From positions 3,631,511-3,695,510 of the forward strand of contig OX421495.1 of NCBI GenBank assembly GCA_949126835.1: DNA of 64,000 bases, in the 5' to 3' direction. This stretch comes from Anisus vortex. Lineage: Eukaryota; Mollusca; Gastropoda; Planorbidae. Positions 47,617 through 59,515 of this stretch are shown piece by piece (the first letter of the stretch is position 1; every line of letters begins with the position of its first letter). Below the pieces are notes generated by a model that was not told the origin of the DNA, did not search any database, and saw only the letters and a list, made by a program, of their open reading frames with translations. Made by a program: the position numbers and the translations under genes.

Positions 47617-47798
47617 AATGGGCCGTATTGCTGCTGAGAGTTTACACCCTTGCCCATTTTACAATTACGGTGTATAAGATTGACTTGTATAAGAGGCAAG
47701 GGTGTTAACTCTCAGCAGCAATCTTTACAATTACGGTATATAAGATTGACTTGTATAAGGGGCAAGGGTGTTAACTCTCGGCAGCAATACGGCCCATT
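47617..47798. mobile_element. Hairpin MITE, 182 bp, with about 45-bp inverted ends
   Basis: The left end AATGGGCCGTATTGCTGCTG continues AGAGTTTACACCCTTGCCC. The right end is its reverse complement with few changes, finishing GCAATACGGCCCATT. An inner segment (ATTACGGTATATAAGATTGA with GGCAAGGGTGTTAACTCTC) is present twice. No target duplication is clear. Confidence 0.8.
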
Positions 47799-49708
47799 CA
47801 ATGATTTTTTTAGTTGAGAGATTAAAAAATTTATCATTATAGGACTAAACTGCACTGTCGTATTTCGCATCTAATCCGTTGTCTTCTTCTAAGCTCGGCG
47901 TCAAAATGGCCGAAACGGGTGTTAAAGTTAAAGAGCTATTTTCCACAAATCTTAAAAACTTATAGGCTATAATTCATCCGCTGTATTCGTCTGAACTTGT
48001 TAATTTATTTTCTTTCTCCATTATTCTTAATATCATATTTAGTTGTTAGTATTTATTATAATTAGATCTATACACAAATGAAGGTGACTATTCATGACTA
48101 GACATTTTTGTTTTTTGTAACAAGTACGCCAAACACACACACACAATTATTGCAATGTACGCCATTTCACCGTGTTACAAATAGACTCATTCATAAAGCT
48201 AAACTCGGGTCGCACAATGAAGCCCCTCCAAATAAGAATTTCGGTCATTTTTATACGGTATCACGCATTTCATTAATTCTTCCATTATGTAATTATATAT
48301 CACACATGTGTTGTGTGTGTGTGTCACTGTGTGTATGTTCATGACACAGAATTGATGTACTTGTTATGGCCAGCCATAACTGCTAGTTTATGTGTGTTCA
48401 AATTTGAGATTTTATGCGGATGTTATTTTTGTAATAAGCCATTTTCAAAACTAAGATAACACATGCAAGAAGTACTTTATATTTTGTCATCTACAATTTA
48501 ATTTTTTGTAGTTAATAACTTTCCTGTATAATAAAATTGTTGTTTTTCCTCACACAATGTCAATTCCAGATTTATATACTATTTATACAATATATGTTTA
48601 ATGTTCACTAACAGCTATAGTTTCTCTTTTACTTGTCTCTATATAAATTGTACCCTCTTTTTTTCCTCTTTCTGTCTCTCCCTCTCTCTCTCTCTTTCTC
48701 TCTCTCTATGAGTGCGTATGCCTCTGTGTGTGTGTGTGTGGTTGATTCGAAGCGGAGACTAGGTAGAAGGTGGCCTGTACCCGGTGCTCGGTTTGTTCGC
48801 CAATAATTATGTTTGTTTACGCCATGCGCCCCCCCCCCCCCGGTGCCATGGGATGCAGCCCCACACAGAATGAGCCGACCATCTCCTTTTTTTTTTGTAA
48901 CAATTGGTCTGGAAAATATGTGTTTTCATACAAAACAAAATGGCGGTGTGATTTACAAGCGGAAGTGCTTGGTGATGTTAAAAAAAAAAAGTCTTGATCA
49001 GACAAATACAACAAATACGATGATGAATATTCATCATTGGCAGATTTGCCTCTGTTGTGGTTTCACCAGCTTTGCAGTAATATCAGTATTGAGTTAAAAA
49101 AACTTCATGGTTACACAAAACCAGACCTTTAAATTCAAATGCTAATCGAATAGTTAATTGCGGACATTTTATTTTATATGAAAGCACAAACAAGTCGGAA
49201 ATTCATTAAAAAAAAAACAACAAGAGTTTTAAAGAGGGGTCGTGCACTTTGTCGTGTTCTACATACTGTGTCATGCAATCTTAGGTCATAGTTACCCCCC
49301 TTTTTCCCTGGCTCTCTAAGACATAGAATGGAAAGTGGCCCCATCATAGAATTTATAGACCACCCCCCTCCTTCCACCAAAAACAAAACCACCATCACGA
49401 TGCTACTCCAATGGGTAAAGTCCAGCGCACCAACACTTAAGTCCGTGTGTGTCATTATTGTGACTGCTTTGTCATGACATCGAGGTCGAATGTTTACACA
49501 ATATATATGATATGTTTACAATTAATTGTTGTTGTGTATTTTTTATACTGACCACATCAATCAATCAATCATATGGGTTCAATCCCCTCTCCCTCACTTT
49601 TCTTTATGATGATTTGTTTTTGTTTCAATCTCAAACAATCTGCAGAATTAACTATGAAAATGAAAGAAAGATTTGTTTATTACCTAAATATTAATTAATA
49701 CTGTTTGT
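47799..49708. other. No supported gene
   Basis: Contains a 19-codon frame after AAAATGGCC at 47906, TG/CA and CT microsatellites near 48310 and 48670-48740, and C or T homopolymers near 48828-48895. Longer frames at 48770-49100 cross the homopolymers and have no domain. Confidence 0.5.
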
Positions 49709-49716
49709 GTCGTAAA

Positions 49717-49893
49717 CCAGGGGTATCCAAACGTTGACCCGCGGGCCAGATGCGGCCCCGCCAGGGTCCGTAATAAGATATGTGCAGCGTGCAATGCAAT
49801 TTGTTAACGTGTTTATTTTTCAAAACTGGTGTCAACTCCCCAACACTGTCACCCCCCCCCCCACCTCTCTGTTCACACAGTTTGAGGTCCCAT
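49717..49893. mobile_element. hAT-like MITE, 177 bp, 8-bp target duplication
   Basis: The left end CCAGGGGTATCCAAACG, followed by CCCGCGGGCC, has imperfect similarity to the reverse complement of the right end, ATGGGACCTCAAACTG. GTCGTAAA lies at 49709-49716 and 49894-49901. Confidence 0.75.
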
Positions 49894-49901
49894 GTCGTAA
49901 A

Positions 49902-51411
49902 ATGCTAGATTAGTTTTTTTGTCTCATTTGATAACATGCCATTTCTACATTAAAGATTCGTTTCAGACTAATACGTAATAATATATTTCTTGATTTTTTC
50001 TTATTGTTTTGTATTTTCTGTATTATTGTTTCCAGATCATGTTTTTAGTTAATATTATTAATGGCGTCAACTTCTTCCTTATCTTTAGATTGGATGGTCT
50101 AGCCATTTGTCTCTTTTACTATCAATCTACTCGGCTTCTTCTGCGGCTGAATATGCCTTTCCTATGTCTATATAATTGGCTCAAACTCATCCGATTTCTC
50201 TCTCTCTCTCATTCTCACCGTAAAAGAAATATAACTTGTATAACAAGACCTAATGTTATCGATTTGATACCCCCCTTCTCCCCCCCCCCCCAAAAAAAAA
50301 AAAACCCCAATGAGCTGCCATGTAGGCCTATAGTTAGGGTATCACTGGAAGGAATGGGGGGGGGGGGGTCATACCGGAACTTTGTCATTTAGAAACAATC
50401 CGGTGAATTCCGGTGAGCGGAATGTTATCTAATTGGCGATAGAGAATACCCACCTCCTCTCTGTCTTAGTTGGCGGTGTTTTAGTCTCAAGGGACTTATT
50501 ACGTAACGCCAACACCTATTGTATTAACACAGTGGCCTATTACACTAGATTTACTGTTCAAATAACAAATATGCTTTTATATGTACAACACGGGGGATTA
50601 TGTGGGTTAAAAAAGGAAAGGAGATGATGAAATTATGGTATAAAAATAAGAATAATGCCCCCCCCCCAACTCCGGGAACTACTTTTTCTAACAGACGAGA
50701 AAGTAGGCCTACGAACTGCATCCCACGAGAAATTCGTCCCTGTACCAAGGGCGTGTCCACACATTGTGGAGTCGAGAGTTTCTCACTCTCTCCTCTTGGG
50801 GCTTCCAGTTTGTTTGTTGGTTATGTTTTTGTGAATCATCCGGGCTACCCGAGATCTTCATTATCGCAAGGGCTCACGGTCTGAAAGCAAAAAAAAAAAA
50901 GAAGGGCATTATAACGTTGACTCAATCGGTAGACATTTCCTGAAAATATGGGGGGGGGGGGGGTATGCCTATTTGTGGGTTGAGTTGTTACGTCATATTA
51001 GAAAACAAGAAGGGTGGCACTTTTTATGCCGACTTCTGACAACATGGTGGGGGGGGGGGGGGTCAGTGGGCCGAAATCCAGTGACGTCACCTATGGGCGG
51101 CCCTTTACAAGTAAGCCAATAACAGTGCTTTAATTCGCCCAAGCGACTGAGCCCTTTCACACCCTTTTTAAACCTCCCAATAATTGTGACTGCACAAACA
51201 AAAAATATTTTATTTGCCACTGTGTCACACGATGCTTGAAATTACAAGAAATGACGTCATTTCATCGACAAAAAATTTGAACAAAGAACGAATCAATTAT
51301 GAAAAAAAAATTAACAACCCTGCGTGTGTGTGTTTCTATTGTCTGTTGATGTACGATATTTTGCACTGACCTATCCAATATATCGAACAGCAGAAAATAG
51401 ACAGCGCACAT
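49902..51411. other. No supported gene
   Basis: Homopolymer-rich DNA (C, G and A runs near 50280, 50350, 50660, 50950 and 51050). The frame at 50009-50392 is hydrophobic at first, then enters these runs; I do not accept it as a gene. Confidence 0.5.
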
Positions 51412-51419
51412 ATGTAGAG

Positions 51420-51632
51420 CGGTGGTTCTCAAAGAGTGTGCGTCGGCGCCCCGGAAAAATTGCATCGGGCTTTCAAAATTATTATTTCCCTTTTCGATTC
51501 AATCTGCTAATATGCAAAACCTAACACAAAAAAATAATAAATAAAAATGAGACTTACGGAAACTTGTCACGGGAAAACTTTATTTCACAATGGGGCGCCA
51601 AAAAGTTGGGAGGAAAAGTTTGAGAAGCACTG
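51420..51632. mobile_element. hAT-like MITE, 213 bp, 8-bp target duplication
   Basis: The left end CGGTGGTTCTCAAAG and the reverse complement of the right end CAGTGCTTCTCAAAC are typical hAT (Charlie-like) ends. ATGTAGAG flanks it exactly at 51412-51419 and 51633-51640. Confidence 0.9.
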
Positions 51633-51999
51633 ATGTAGAGTAACAGATGTCCTACAGTGGTTGCCAATCGATGGTAGATAGGCCTATCCCTATAATGCAC
51701 CACAGGCTAGTATACGGGTCGTAGAGTGGTTACGCTGTATAAATAAACTAGTCCTCCAAGCTAACCTAACACTAAACAAACTGTGGGTTTTTTTAATTGA
51801 AAAGACTATGGCTAATTTATTCTACTTGATCTGCATGTTATAATATACTAGCATATGTGTGCCCGGTTAAATATATATAGCATATATATATAAAGTAGGC
51901 CTAAACTGTGTGTGTGTGATCAACCAATCATATTACTTAATTTAAAGACACGTGACCTTATTGCCTCATATTATATTTTTGCGATTTCAATTCGGACAT

Positions 52000-52275
52000 G
52001 TGTCTTGGCTAGCTAAATTTTTATCGTAACGGGCTGTCATGCTAGTGACCCGGGTTCGATTCTCCTCAAGTCTAGCCCTACCGTTTTTCTTCTACAATAA
52101 TTTTTTATAAATTAAATTACTTCCTAAAATCTTCATAAAAAAATAATAACGTTTTTAATTATTAGATTTATTGCTTTCTGTTCATTGTAGTTTATAAATT
52201 GTTAATCTGTAGCTTATACAGGCCTGTTTTATTTTCACCCGGGCAACGCCGGGCAATTTAGCTTGTATACACACA
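52000..52275 (+). mobile_element. tRNA-derived SINE
   Basis: Head with a TTGGCTAGCTA A-box-like word near 52012 and GGTTCGATTCT (B box) near 52051. The 3' end GGGCAACGCCGGGCAATTTA then GCTTGTATAC is followed by a CA tail. The same 3' end is seen at 20770-20800 and 38410-38445. Confidence 0.75.
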
Positions 52276-52587
52276 CACACATTGTATCACTACGCCAAGG
52301 ATTGGAATTTTCTTACCGATTGCGCTAGCGAGGGATTGGCCCAGATACCCGCACCTAGACGACCGCTATTGAATCCTGGGAACGATTACGTTGGTGGCTC
52401 GGGGGAAGAGAGGGGGGATCGTGGGTTTGAGAAGGGGGCGGGGGAGTGCTGGATCCCAGCCACCGAGACCTTGGAGCCAGTGCAAGCGAGACATGACATC
52501 ATTATCAAGGAATCGGAGAAATGGGTGTTGAAAAGAGGATTCGTTTTTAAGTGTAATGTAACACGTCGACCTTTTAGTTCTCAGTAA
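52276..52587. other. No gene seen
   Basis: A 101-codon plus-strand frame (52282-52587) spans moderate-GC DNA between the SINE and a MITE. It has no domain or similarity that I recognise. Confidence 0.45.
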
Positions 52588-52670
52588 TTAACCCTTACAG
52601 TCCCGGGCGCGTAAATAGCGGAACTGAAGGCAGCATATAGATAGAAGTAGGTCGGTACGGTAAGAGTTAA
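52588..52670. mobile_element. piggyBac-like MITE, 83 bp, TTAA flanks
   Basis: Second copy of 10791-10871. TTAA stands at 52588-52591 and 52667-52670. The interior GCGGAACTGAAGGCAGCATA and AGTAGGTCGGTACGG are conserved. Confidence 0.75.
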
Positions 52671-53322
52671 AATGTATACAGCGTGGGTGGGTGGGTGGCA
52701 ATGAACCGAATGAACCAATTGGAACTGATCATGAGTCACTTATTAAAAAAAACAACACTTGAAATAACAAGTAAAATTAAACGGATCAGTGATCCAGATT
52801 TAGTGATTCGCTTTCATCTTTTATTATAAAATGTGTGAGCAATTCACAGTAACAGTAATTATATAATTTTAACGATACATGTTAATGGTTGTGCAAAAGG
52901 AAATTACACAAACCCACGCCCAATTAATAGGCAATAATAATAATGTATAGGTTGGTGATGTAAATGAAAGATTACGTCTGTAACTAACTGAAATTCAATC
53001 AGCTTTACATTAGGCTCCTATTTGCGAAAAAACCTGGCCAATAGAAAAAAAAGTTTTTTCTCTTTCATGTCTGAAATTTACGTTTCATTTGTTACGTCGG
53101 GAAAATATTAATTTATATCAACAGGTAATAGATCTACCTTTTTTTTAAAGCTAGTTACAATTTTATAAACACCCACACAGCGAACAGCATTCGAACCTTG
53201 AGCCTACATACAGAGCAAGTCCAAGTATTATTCAATCAACGGCATGAATCGTGGACTGAACTGGGACGTCTGCCAGCTTAGGAAGGAAAAGTAGCACCAT
53301 AGTATGGTAGCTTTAGAAGACA
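52671..53322. other. No gene seen
   Basis: AT-rich non-coding DNA without recognisable repeats. Confidence 0.55.
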
Positions 53323-53492
53323 GTGGCATCCGGGCATTGATTGGGTTGCCTGAACAATACAAGGAAAACTAGCCCTTACTGCCATTTAAAAGACAAGAAT
53401 AATAAAAATGTAAGTTTAGACTCGGACCACGGTTGAAAGTATATAGGACGCAATAATCTTTATTTTTTTATAGGAGGAGCATCTGTAACATA
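53323..53492 (+). pseudogene. LINE 3'-end fragment
   Basis: A decayed version of the 6400-6615 segment: GTGGCATCCGGGCATTGATT then GGGTTGCCTGAACAA, later GACTCGGACCACGG, ACGCAATAATC and AGGAGCATCTGTAAC. Confidence 0.75.
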
Positions 53493-54805
53493 TTATATGA
53501 TATAAGAGCGCTAATACTGTATCATGTTTTGTCAACTCTGCACTTTGGTAAGAAGTATGTACATCTACCCTCAATAGCCTCACAAAGGGGAGGGCTGAAG
53601 GGGCTTATGCCCGGGGGCGGCACTTCTAGATGGCGGCAAATATAACCTAAGTTCATGCCAGAAATTTTAGGAGAGTTGCAACACAAATTTTAAACCAAAA
53701 GGAATAATAAATAAAGATGGTAGAAGTAGTAGAAGTTAACTTCTTATTTATTTACACTCAAACTGTTTTATAAAAATGTTTCACTATTAATAGGCTCGCA
53801 CAGGTTTTGCCTATCTCCGTGTTGCACTACAGATTTTGCATACACTTACAGTAAGGGTATCTGTAGTATCATGTAAAACATCGTTCATCAAATTAAAACT
53901 CATCGAAACATACCTTTGGACTCAATGAGTCAGGATAGGCTTACTAATTTGGCACTTCTTAGCATCGAATATGATACTTTGATGGAGATGGATTTTGACG
54001 GTGTCATTAAAGACTTTGCTCATAGTAAAAGAAAAGTGTTTTTGTCGTTATGTTTATCTGAGCATTGCAACAGGTTTTTCTTACTGAATTCTTACTGACA
54101 TGCTTGTAAGTTTGTCTCCAACAAAGGTACTACAATGTGAGAACTGTTGCACTCGAAGGATTACACAACGCACGCATGAAGTCTAATCGCTAGCAGGATT
54201 ACTTGTAACATAAAATGTTACAATGTAACTCAACACGGCTATATTTAGTAACACAATATGCTAATAATAAACGGCAGCCTCTAGTTTAAAGGAAAATCAG
54301 CTTAGTACGTAATAAAGTATTGATCATTTTATATAAGTGGTAAAATTGATAGAAGTGCGTCACTAGTTGAACTTTCAAAGAACCGCATAGCTTAAAAAAT
54401 ATCAATACGCGCGTTTTTATATAGGTCTATATAATTAAGTGCGTTAAATCTAATGTGTTAAATTTTTTTTGCTTTTTTTTTCTCTTACAACCCGCAACAT
54501 GAACCATGACCTATATACATGTATTAAAAATGTCAGCCAAAGAAGTAAGCGCCCCTCCCCTTTAAAATATATTATATTTAGGTCATAGTATGCATGTTTA
54601 AAGTGGGCGGAAGTTATTTTTAACTGTTTTCCCAAAATGCACTTTTTAAAACCGCCATTGGGCAACTGAGAATAATCACGTCAAGAAGAACAAGAAAGTT
54701 CATAATATTATGTCCAGCGGCGTAGCTAGTTCTTGGGAGGGGCCTTTGGTCAGAGCTTGGATGGTGTTAGTTCTTTTGGACTCTGTGATGAGGGAGAGCC
54801 TATAC
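53493..54805. other. No gene seen
   Basis: Non-coding. The 60-codon frame at 53916-54098 (MDSMSQDRLTN start) has no partner or motif I recognise. Confidence 0.5.
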
Positions 54806-55009
54806 CAGGGGTCTGCAATCTTCTGATAACAGTGTGCCAAAATATGATTTCAAATTCACCCATCGTAACAACAGAAAAAAAGTCAACCTGCGCCACCAAA
54901 ATGATTTTGTGTAAAAGAGACTTGAATTTTGTGTGGGTCTTCTGTGTGTCATTAAAAATCGCTCTGCGTGCCATGTGTGTCACGCGTTTCGTAGGTTGCC
55001 GACCCCATG
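54806..55009. mobile_element. hAT-like MITE, about 204 bp
   Basis: CAGGGGTCTGCAATC at the left and GTAGGTTGCCGACCCC at the right. The interior (CAGTGTGCCAAA, CGCTCTGCGTGCCATGTG) matches 36595-36804. The flanks GCCTATAC and ACCTACAA are only partly alike, so it is an older insertion. The long frame across it (54733-55131) is not a gene. Confidence 0.7.
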
Positions 55010-55189
55010 ACCTACAACATACGGTGAAAAGCGCTGCTATGAAAATTCATAATAAAATGAACCATTTTATCAAATTGAAGGCAATCAGAACCCAATATCT
55101 TACCTTAAATTGTAGTCATGATCACCTGTAGCATAAGTCATACTTGTGGTAGGATTGGGGGTGTCTTTTTAGACAGGTTTGGTCAGTAG

Positions 55190-55530
55190 GGCTAGGACAA
55201 TTCTGACAAGAAGCGGCCCACTAGAGCCGACCTGTGGTGGAAGCTCCGCGGGGGAGAATCTTCTACGATAGCCTAGCTCAGCACTGGGCATTGTCCGATA
55301 GGGGCCTACTTTAGCAGGCTAAGGCCCCAAGAAGATTCGCGGTGTAGAAACTGCAGAGAGGCGGTATAGACGGTCGATCACGTGCTTGCAGATTGCCCCG
55401 CCTTGCTGGAGTTCAGAGTGGGTGGGGACGGCCAACCGTTTGCGCCGACCCTTTATGGGAGTGTATCACAGTTGTGTGATACAGCAAAATTCGTTCTCCG
55501 AGCCCCAAGGAACTAATCTCTTCGAGAATG
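55190..55530 (+). pseudogene. LINE C-terminal zinc-finger-like fragment
   Basis: Plus-strand translation shows CRNCREAV, an in-frame stop, then TVDHVLADCPALLEFRV and a tail to FVLRAPRN. The C-x2-C ... H ... C pattern with DHVLxxCP is the usual end module of many LINE polyproteins. Stops and frame breaks upstream mark it as dead. Confidence 0.7.
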
Positions 55531-55549
55531 TGGCCTCGACATATTAGGG

Positions 55550-55702
55550 GATTGTATGGCCAGCACAATACCTACCAGAGCTGTATAGAATCAGGGACAC
55601 GCTCCAGTGCCGGAAACAAATCGTAGCCTTTACCAGGATTCGAACCCAGAACCTTCTTTGCGCCAGTCAAACGCGCTCCCGCATAGCCATCGTGCTCCCA
55701 AT
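55550..55702 (-). mobile_element. tRNA-derived SINE head
   Basis: The minus strand carries an A box TGGCTATGCGG (55679-55689) and a perfect B box GGTTCGAATCC (55636-55646), spaced as in tRNA promoters, but no full tRNA cloverleaf or anticodon arm. It lies between two LINE fragments. Confidence 0.75.
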
Positions 55703-55753
55703 AGGGACCTATAAATATAAAAATTAAATCCATTAGTAGCAAATAGTCCCGTC

Positions 55754-56020
55754 ATGAAAAGAAGATGTAGATGGCTGGGTCACATCCTCCGCATGGACAA
55801 AACGAGGCCCCCAAGCAGCGCATTGAAATGGACACCACCAGGAAAAAGACGAAGGGGAAGGCCAATGGGAACGTGGTGGAGGACAATGGACGAGGAAGCA
55901 ATGGCCACCAAGTAAACATGGCATGAGATCAGATGGCTCGCCCAGGATAGGGAGGCCTGGTGGAACTTTGTTGCTGCCTTATGCTCCACGGGGAGCGATA
56001 AAGACAAAGAGAGAGCAAAA
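55754..56020 (+). pseudogene. LINE reverse-transcriptase C-terminal fragment
   Basis: Plus-strand reading begins MKRRCRWLGHILRMD, continues LKWTPPGKRRRGRP and WWRTMDEEA, hits a TAA, then resumes as RWLAQDREAWWNFVAALC. This is the typical C-terminus of RTE- or jockey-like mollusc LINEs. Minus-strand frames here are shadows. Confidence 0.8.
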
Positions 56021-58822
56021 AGTATTTAGAGAATTGGAGTTTTTTTTTCAATAATATTGCTTATCGTTTAAAAGTCTTCTACTGATCTCCCCTATTACTT
56101 CCCCACCCATGACAAACTGAACTCCCTCTCTTATGAAGAAAAATCCTCGTAGCTCCCATGACTCCCATGAATGTAAAAAAAAAAAGGGAAACAATTTCGT
56201 TTTTTTAAGGCACAGGAAGTAATTCATAACATCGTATGTGTGTGTGTGTATGTATGTGTGTGTCTGTGTGTATGAATGTATGTGGGTGTATGCTGTGTGT
56301 GTGCGCTGACATTGAACAGATATGTTATTCATTACACTGTATTAGTTCCATTTATTCACCCCCCCCCCCTCAAAACCTAGTTGCACTCTGTCACAACGTT
56401 GTGTCAATCTATCTTTCGTTTTCCGGTGTGACGTCACATGTCGGTGGAGTTGGGTACCTTTATTTCCCCCCAGACGTTCAAGAATTGTTGAAGAAGATAT
56501 AAAAATAAAGACAAATCGTTGAAAAATTAATTTAGCCTCAGACACTAGTTGGCATTAACTGAGGTTAAACTATGAAACCATTGATTTAATTCATTGTCGG
56601 CACTGGTGGTTATAAGCTCTTTTAAATCTACTTAAAAACCTCAGCAATTTTTTTTTTTTTTTGTACAAAGAAGCTGTAATTATTACAGTATTTAAACTTG
56701 AAAAAAACTTGTAGGACTATTACCATAATGATCATGGAAGATTATTTATTTTATAAAATGTGTGTTAATGTGCATACTCAAGGGTTAAAATGTTTCTAAA
56801 ATGGATATAAAGCAAAATTTATAAGTTGGCCTCCCGGCCTCCACGAAAGATCCATGATAGTGTCGGCATATAAAACTAGGCCTACAGGTATGGGCCACTA
56901 GATCTATGTTAATGTAGCCTGAATTCTAGTCTGCATACTTGATTACCCGTGGTTTTATTACGAATAGAAATGTGTATGTGTTAAGTATGTGTGTACAATG
57001 TAATGTCCTAATTCTTTGACTGTAGGCCTATGTACTAGCCAAAGAATATGAGGGTACCATTAGATCTATAATTTTGTTTTTAATTAGACCGCTTTTATTG
57101 TATATACTATTGGTTATGCCCGTCAAACTGACGGAGAAACGAATGATTACAATGTGTTTTGTTAAAAGTTAATAAAAGAGAAAGAAAAAAAAGTACTAAC
57201 ACTATTAAATTAAAACTGTAATGAGAACGTATGTTTCGGCATTTAGTTTTTGTTCTTTTTTTTATTGAAATCATTTGAAAGGGAGGATCATTCTGAAAAG
57301 GCGCTCAGTTTAGAACTTTAACATACAGTGATTATCAATAGGTTTAAGTTGTTTATTTCTAAATTAACTAATTAAGCAATATTTTTTATATAAATATAAT
57401 AAAAATTTCTTTTAGAGGACGTTTTCAATTTATTCATTTAACGTATGTGCCGATCGACCAAACGGCCTAGGAGCCTATAGCGAACAAACATATAAATAAA
57501 TAAATAAATAAATGTACAAACATGTAAACAAACTCACGGTAATTATGTATATTGATTGGTGAGCAAACATATAAATATACAAACATGTAAACAAACTCAC
57601 TGTAATTATGTATTTTTATGATTTTATATATGACTATATTGAGATGGACAGCTTGCTTTAATATAATATATGACTTGAATTAATTCTTTTTGGAATTCCC
57701 GATTCCCTTTTGTACTGTACACTTCCGTTTTAGTTAATCGCTATGATTTTCTCAATGAAAAATGAAAATCGAAAGTTGTATACTGCGGAAACCTTTAATG
57801 CAAACGTAGGAGCGTAGAAGTCATTTAAGACAGCCTTATTGGTGGTGCACGAAAATAAACCATATAGATCTAAGCTCTAAAAATAGAGCAAGCGGTCCAT
57901 CTTATTATAGTTTTTGTTGTACCTAAGTAGCAACTAAATATTGCCCATAAAATGTCATTATAAAGTTCAAATGAGTTTAGTCTCTTCACTGACCTATACA
58001 CATAGAGTTCATTCAGTGCTATTCGTAGTAAAAAAAAAAGTTAATAAATCTCGAAGCACTGATCTATGTAAGTAATAGATAACACAAGAATTGACAGCAA
58101 ATCACTATTTTAAACTAATTAGTGTTTTTCTTCTCCAGCGGCTGGGTTTATTGTAGTTTTTCTCGCTATTGATTTTTTTTTTCGAAAATGCAGTTAATTT
58201 TAATTTATTGGTTGTTTTTTTTTAATGGTAATGATCTAAGCTTACTTCAGACAAAATATTTGCATAAGGGACATCATCAAATTTTTAAAATAAAGTTGAC
58301 TACATTCCGTTCGGCAATAGAGTAGAACGACCAATCCGCATTTCATTTCTTTATGATTTCCGATCCGAATTTTTCGTATCTTAATATGCTCAAATTATTT
58401 AAATAAAATTACCCGCGAACTGGGACTTTTTATTATTATAATTATTATTATTACTCTTGTGTGGCCATTAACGGACAGGTCCGCATTAGGCAATAATTAC
58501 CGTAGCCTCACCACTGTCAGTCAACAATGAACAATATTTATTTGCCATATAGTTGATATAGTGCATATATATGGCTTAAAAAAAGGCAGTCCCAATAATA
58601 GGCCTATAGCCTAAGACTTATTTTACAAGTTATAATATTAGATACAATATGGAAAAATAGCGCTTACAGTGTTATATATGCCTATGAGTGAATGAAAAAA
58701 ACAAACAAATGGTTTCATATTAATATAATTCCAAATATGTACTTTTTTTTGTTTTAGTCAAGGACTACTTCAGAAGTCCTTGGTTTTAGTTTATGATAAA
58801 TTTCATTAAATCGCTGGTATCA
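56021..58822. other. No gene seen
   Basis: AT-rich non-coding DNA. A TG microsatellite lies near 56235-56305. A two-copy repeat of about 62 bp (ACATGTAAACAAACTCAC then GGTAATTATGTA) lies at 57519-57614. Homopolymer runs are common. Confidence 0.6.
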
Positions 58823-59194
58823 TCATTCCGATCCAGCAGCTATTGTGGCACTTGCCCATCGGCCCGAGGCTATGGTGAAGACATTGCAAGCTTTTTGTAG
58901 CTGTTCGTAGTTGGAATACAGGGTGCTAGAGAGATGTGGTGTTCTGGGGGAGGTAGACGTTTCGTATGTCCTGCAGTGCCAGACAGTAAAAAAAAAGGTG
59001 ATGATACGGTTAAGGTGCGAGTTTAGATTTACGTGACCTGTGCGCAGGCAAACGATGGTATCTTGATCTTGTCTCTGTATGGCATTTATTGGGTCATTTT
59101 CATCTGGTTGGAGTATATGGGTACAACCGGAAAATGTGTCTTCCCACATATGCCCCAAAAAAATTGTATAATTTGTGATCATATTGTAAGACAC
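58823..59194 (-). pseudogene. LINE C-terminal fragment
   Basis: The minus-strand ORF of 123 residues contains QDQDTIVCLRTGHVNLNSHL then NRI, the RLRTGHxxLNxHL motif found near the end of many LINE or RNase H-type polyproteins. A garbled RTPHLSST and NYEQLQKAC follow, where TxEHLLxxC and YExLR are usual. The Cys positions are partly lost. Probably a dead fragment. Confidence 0.7.
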
Positions 59195-59515
59195 AATAGT
59201 GTCTGATTAAAAGTAAAACAGGAAAAATAAAAATAAAATGTGTTTATTTATTTCCCTTAGTTGAACTATTCATTTCCATATTTTTGAAAACATGAAATTA
59301 AAACTAGTTAATTATATAGTGTATTTTATTTATTAAAAAATAAAGTATAATGCTCTGTTCATAAACTGAGTAACTCACATCTTTCTTATTAAAACTTAAC
59401 ATAACATCATTTCAGCTACATTAACCCTGTAACAAAGTGAAAACTTTAAAAGTCATAGCCTATACACAAACACATTAATATTGTCCATCAGTCATTCATA
59501 AAAGTACTGTCGGCT

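Noticed and set aside
47906..47965. Short frame with a good start context (MAETGVKVKEL)
   Set aside because: Only 19 codons, with no clear splice donor or downstream exon; too little to call a gene.
50009..50392. 127-codon hydrophobic plus-strand frame
   Set aside because: It runs through C and A homopolymers and ends in a G run; the composition suggests chance, with no motif.
55636..55689. Possible tRNA gene (A and B boxes)
   Set aside because: The boxes are good, but no cloverleaf or anticodon arm forms and LINE fragments surround it; a SINE head is likelier.
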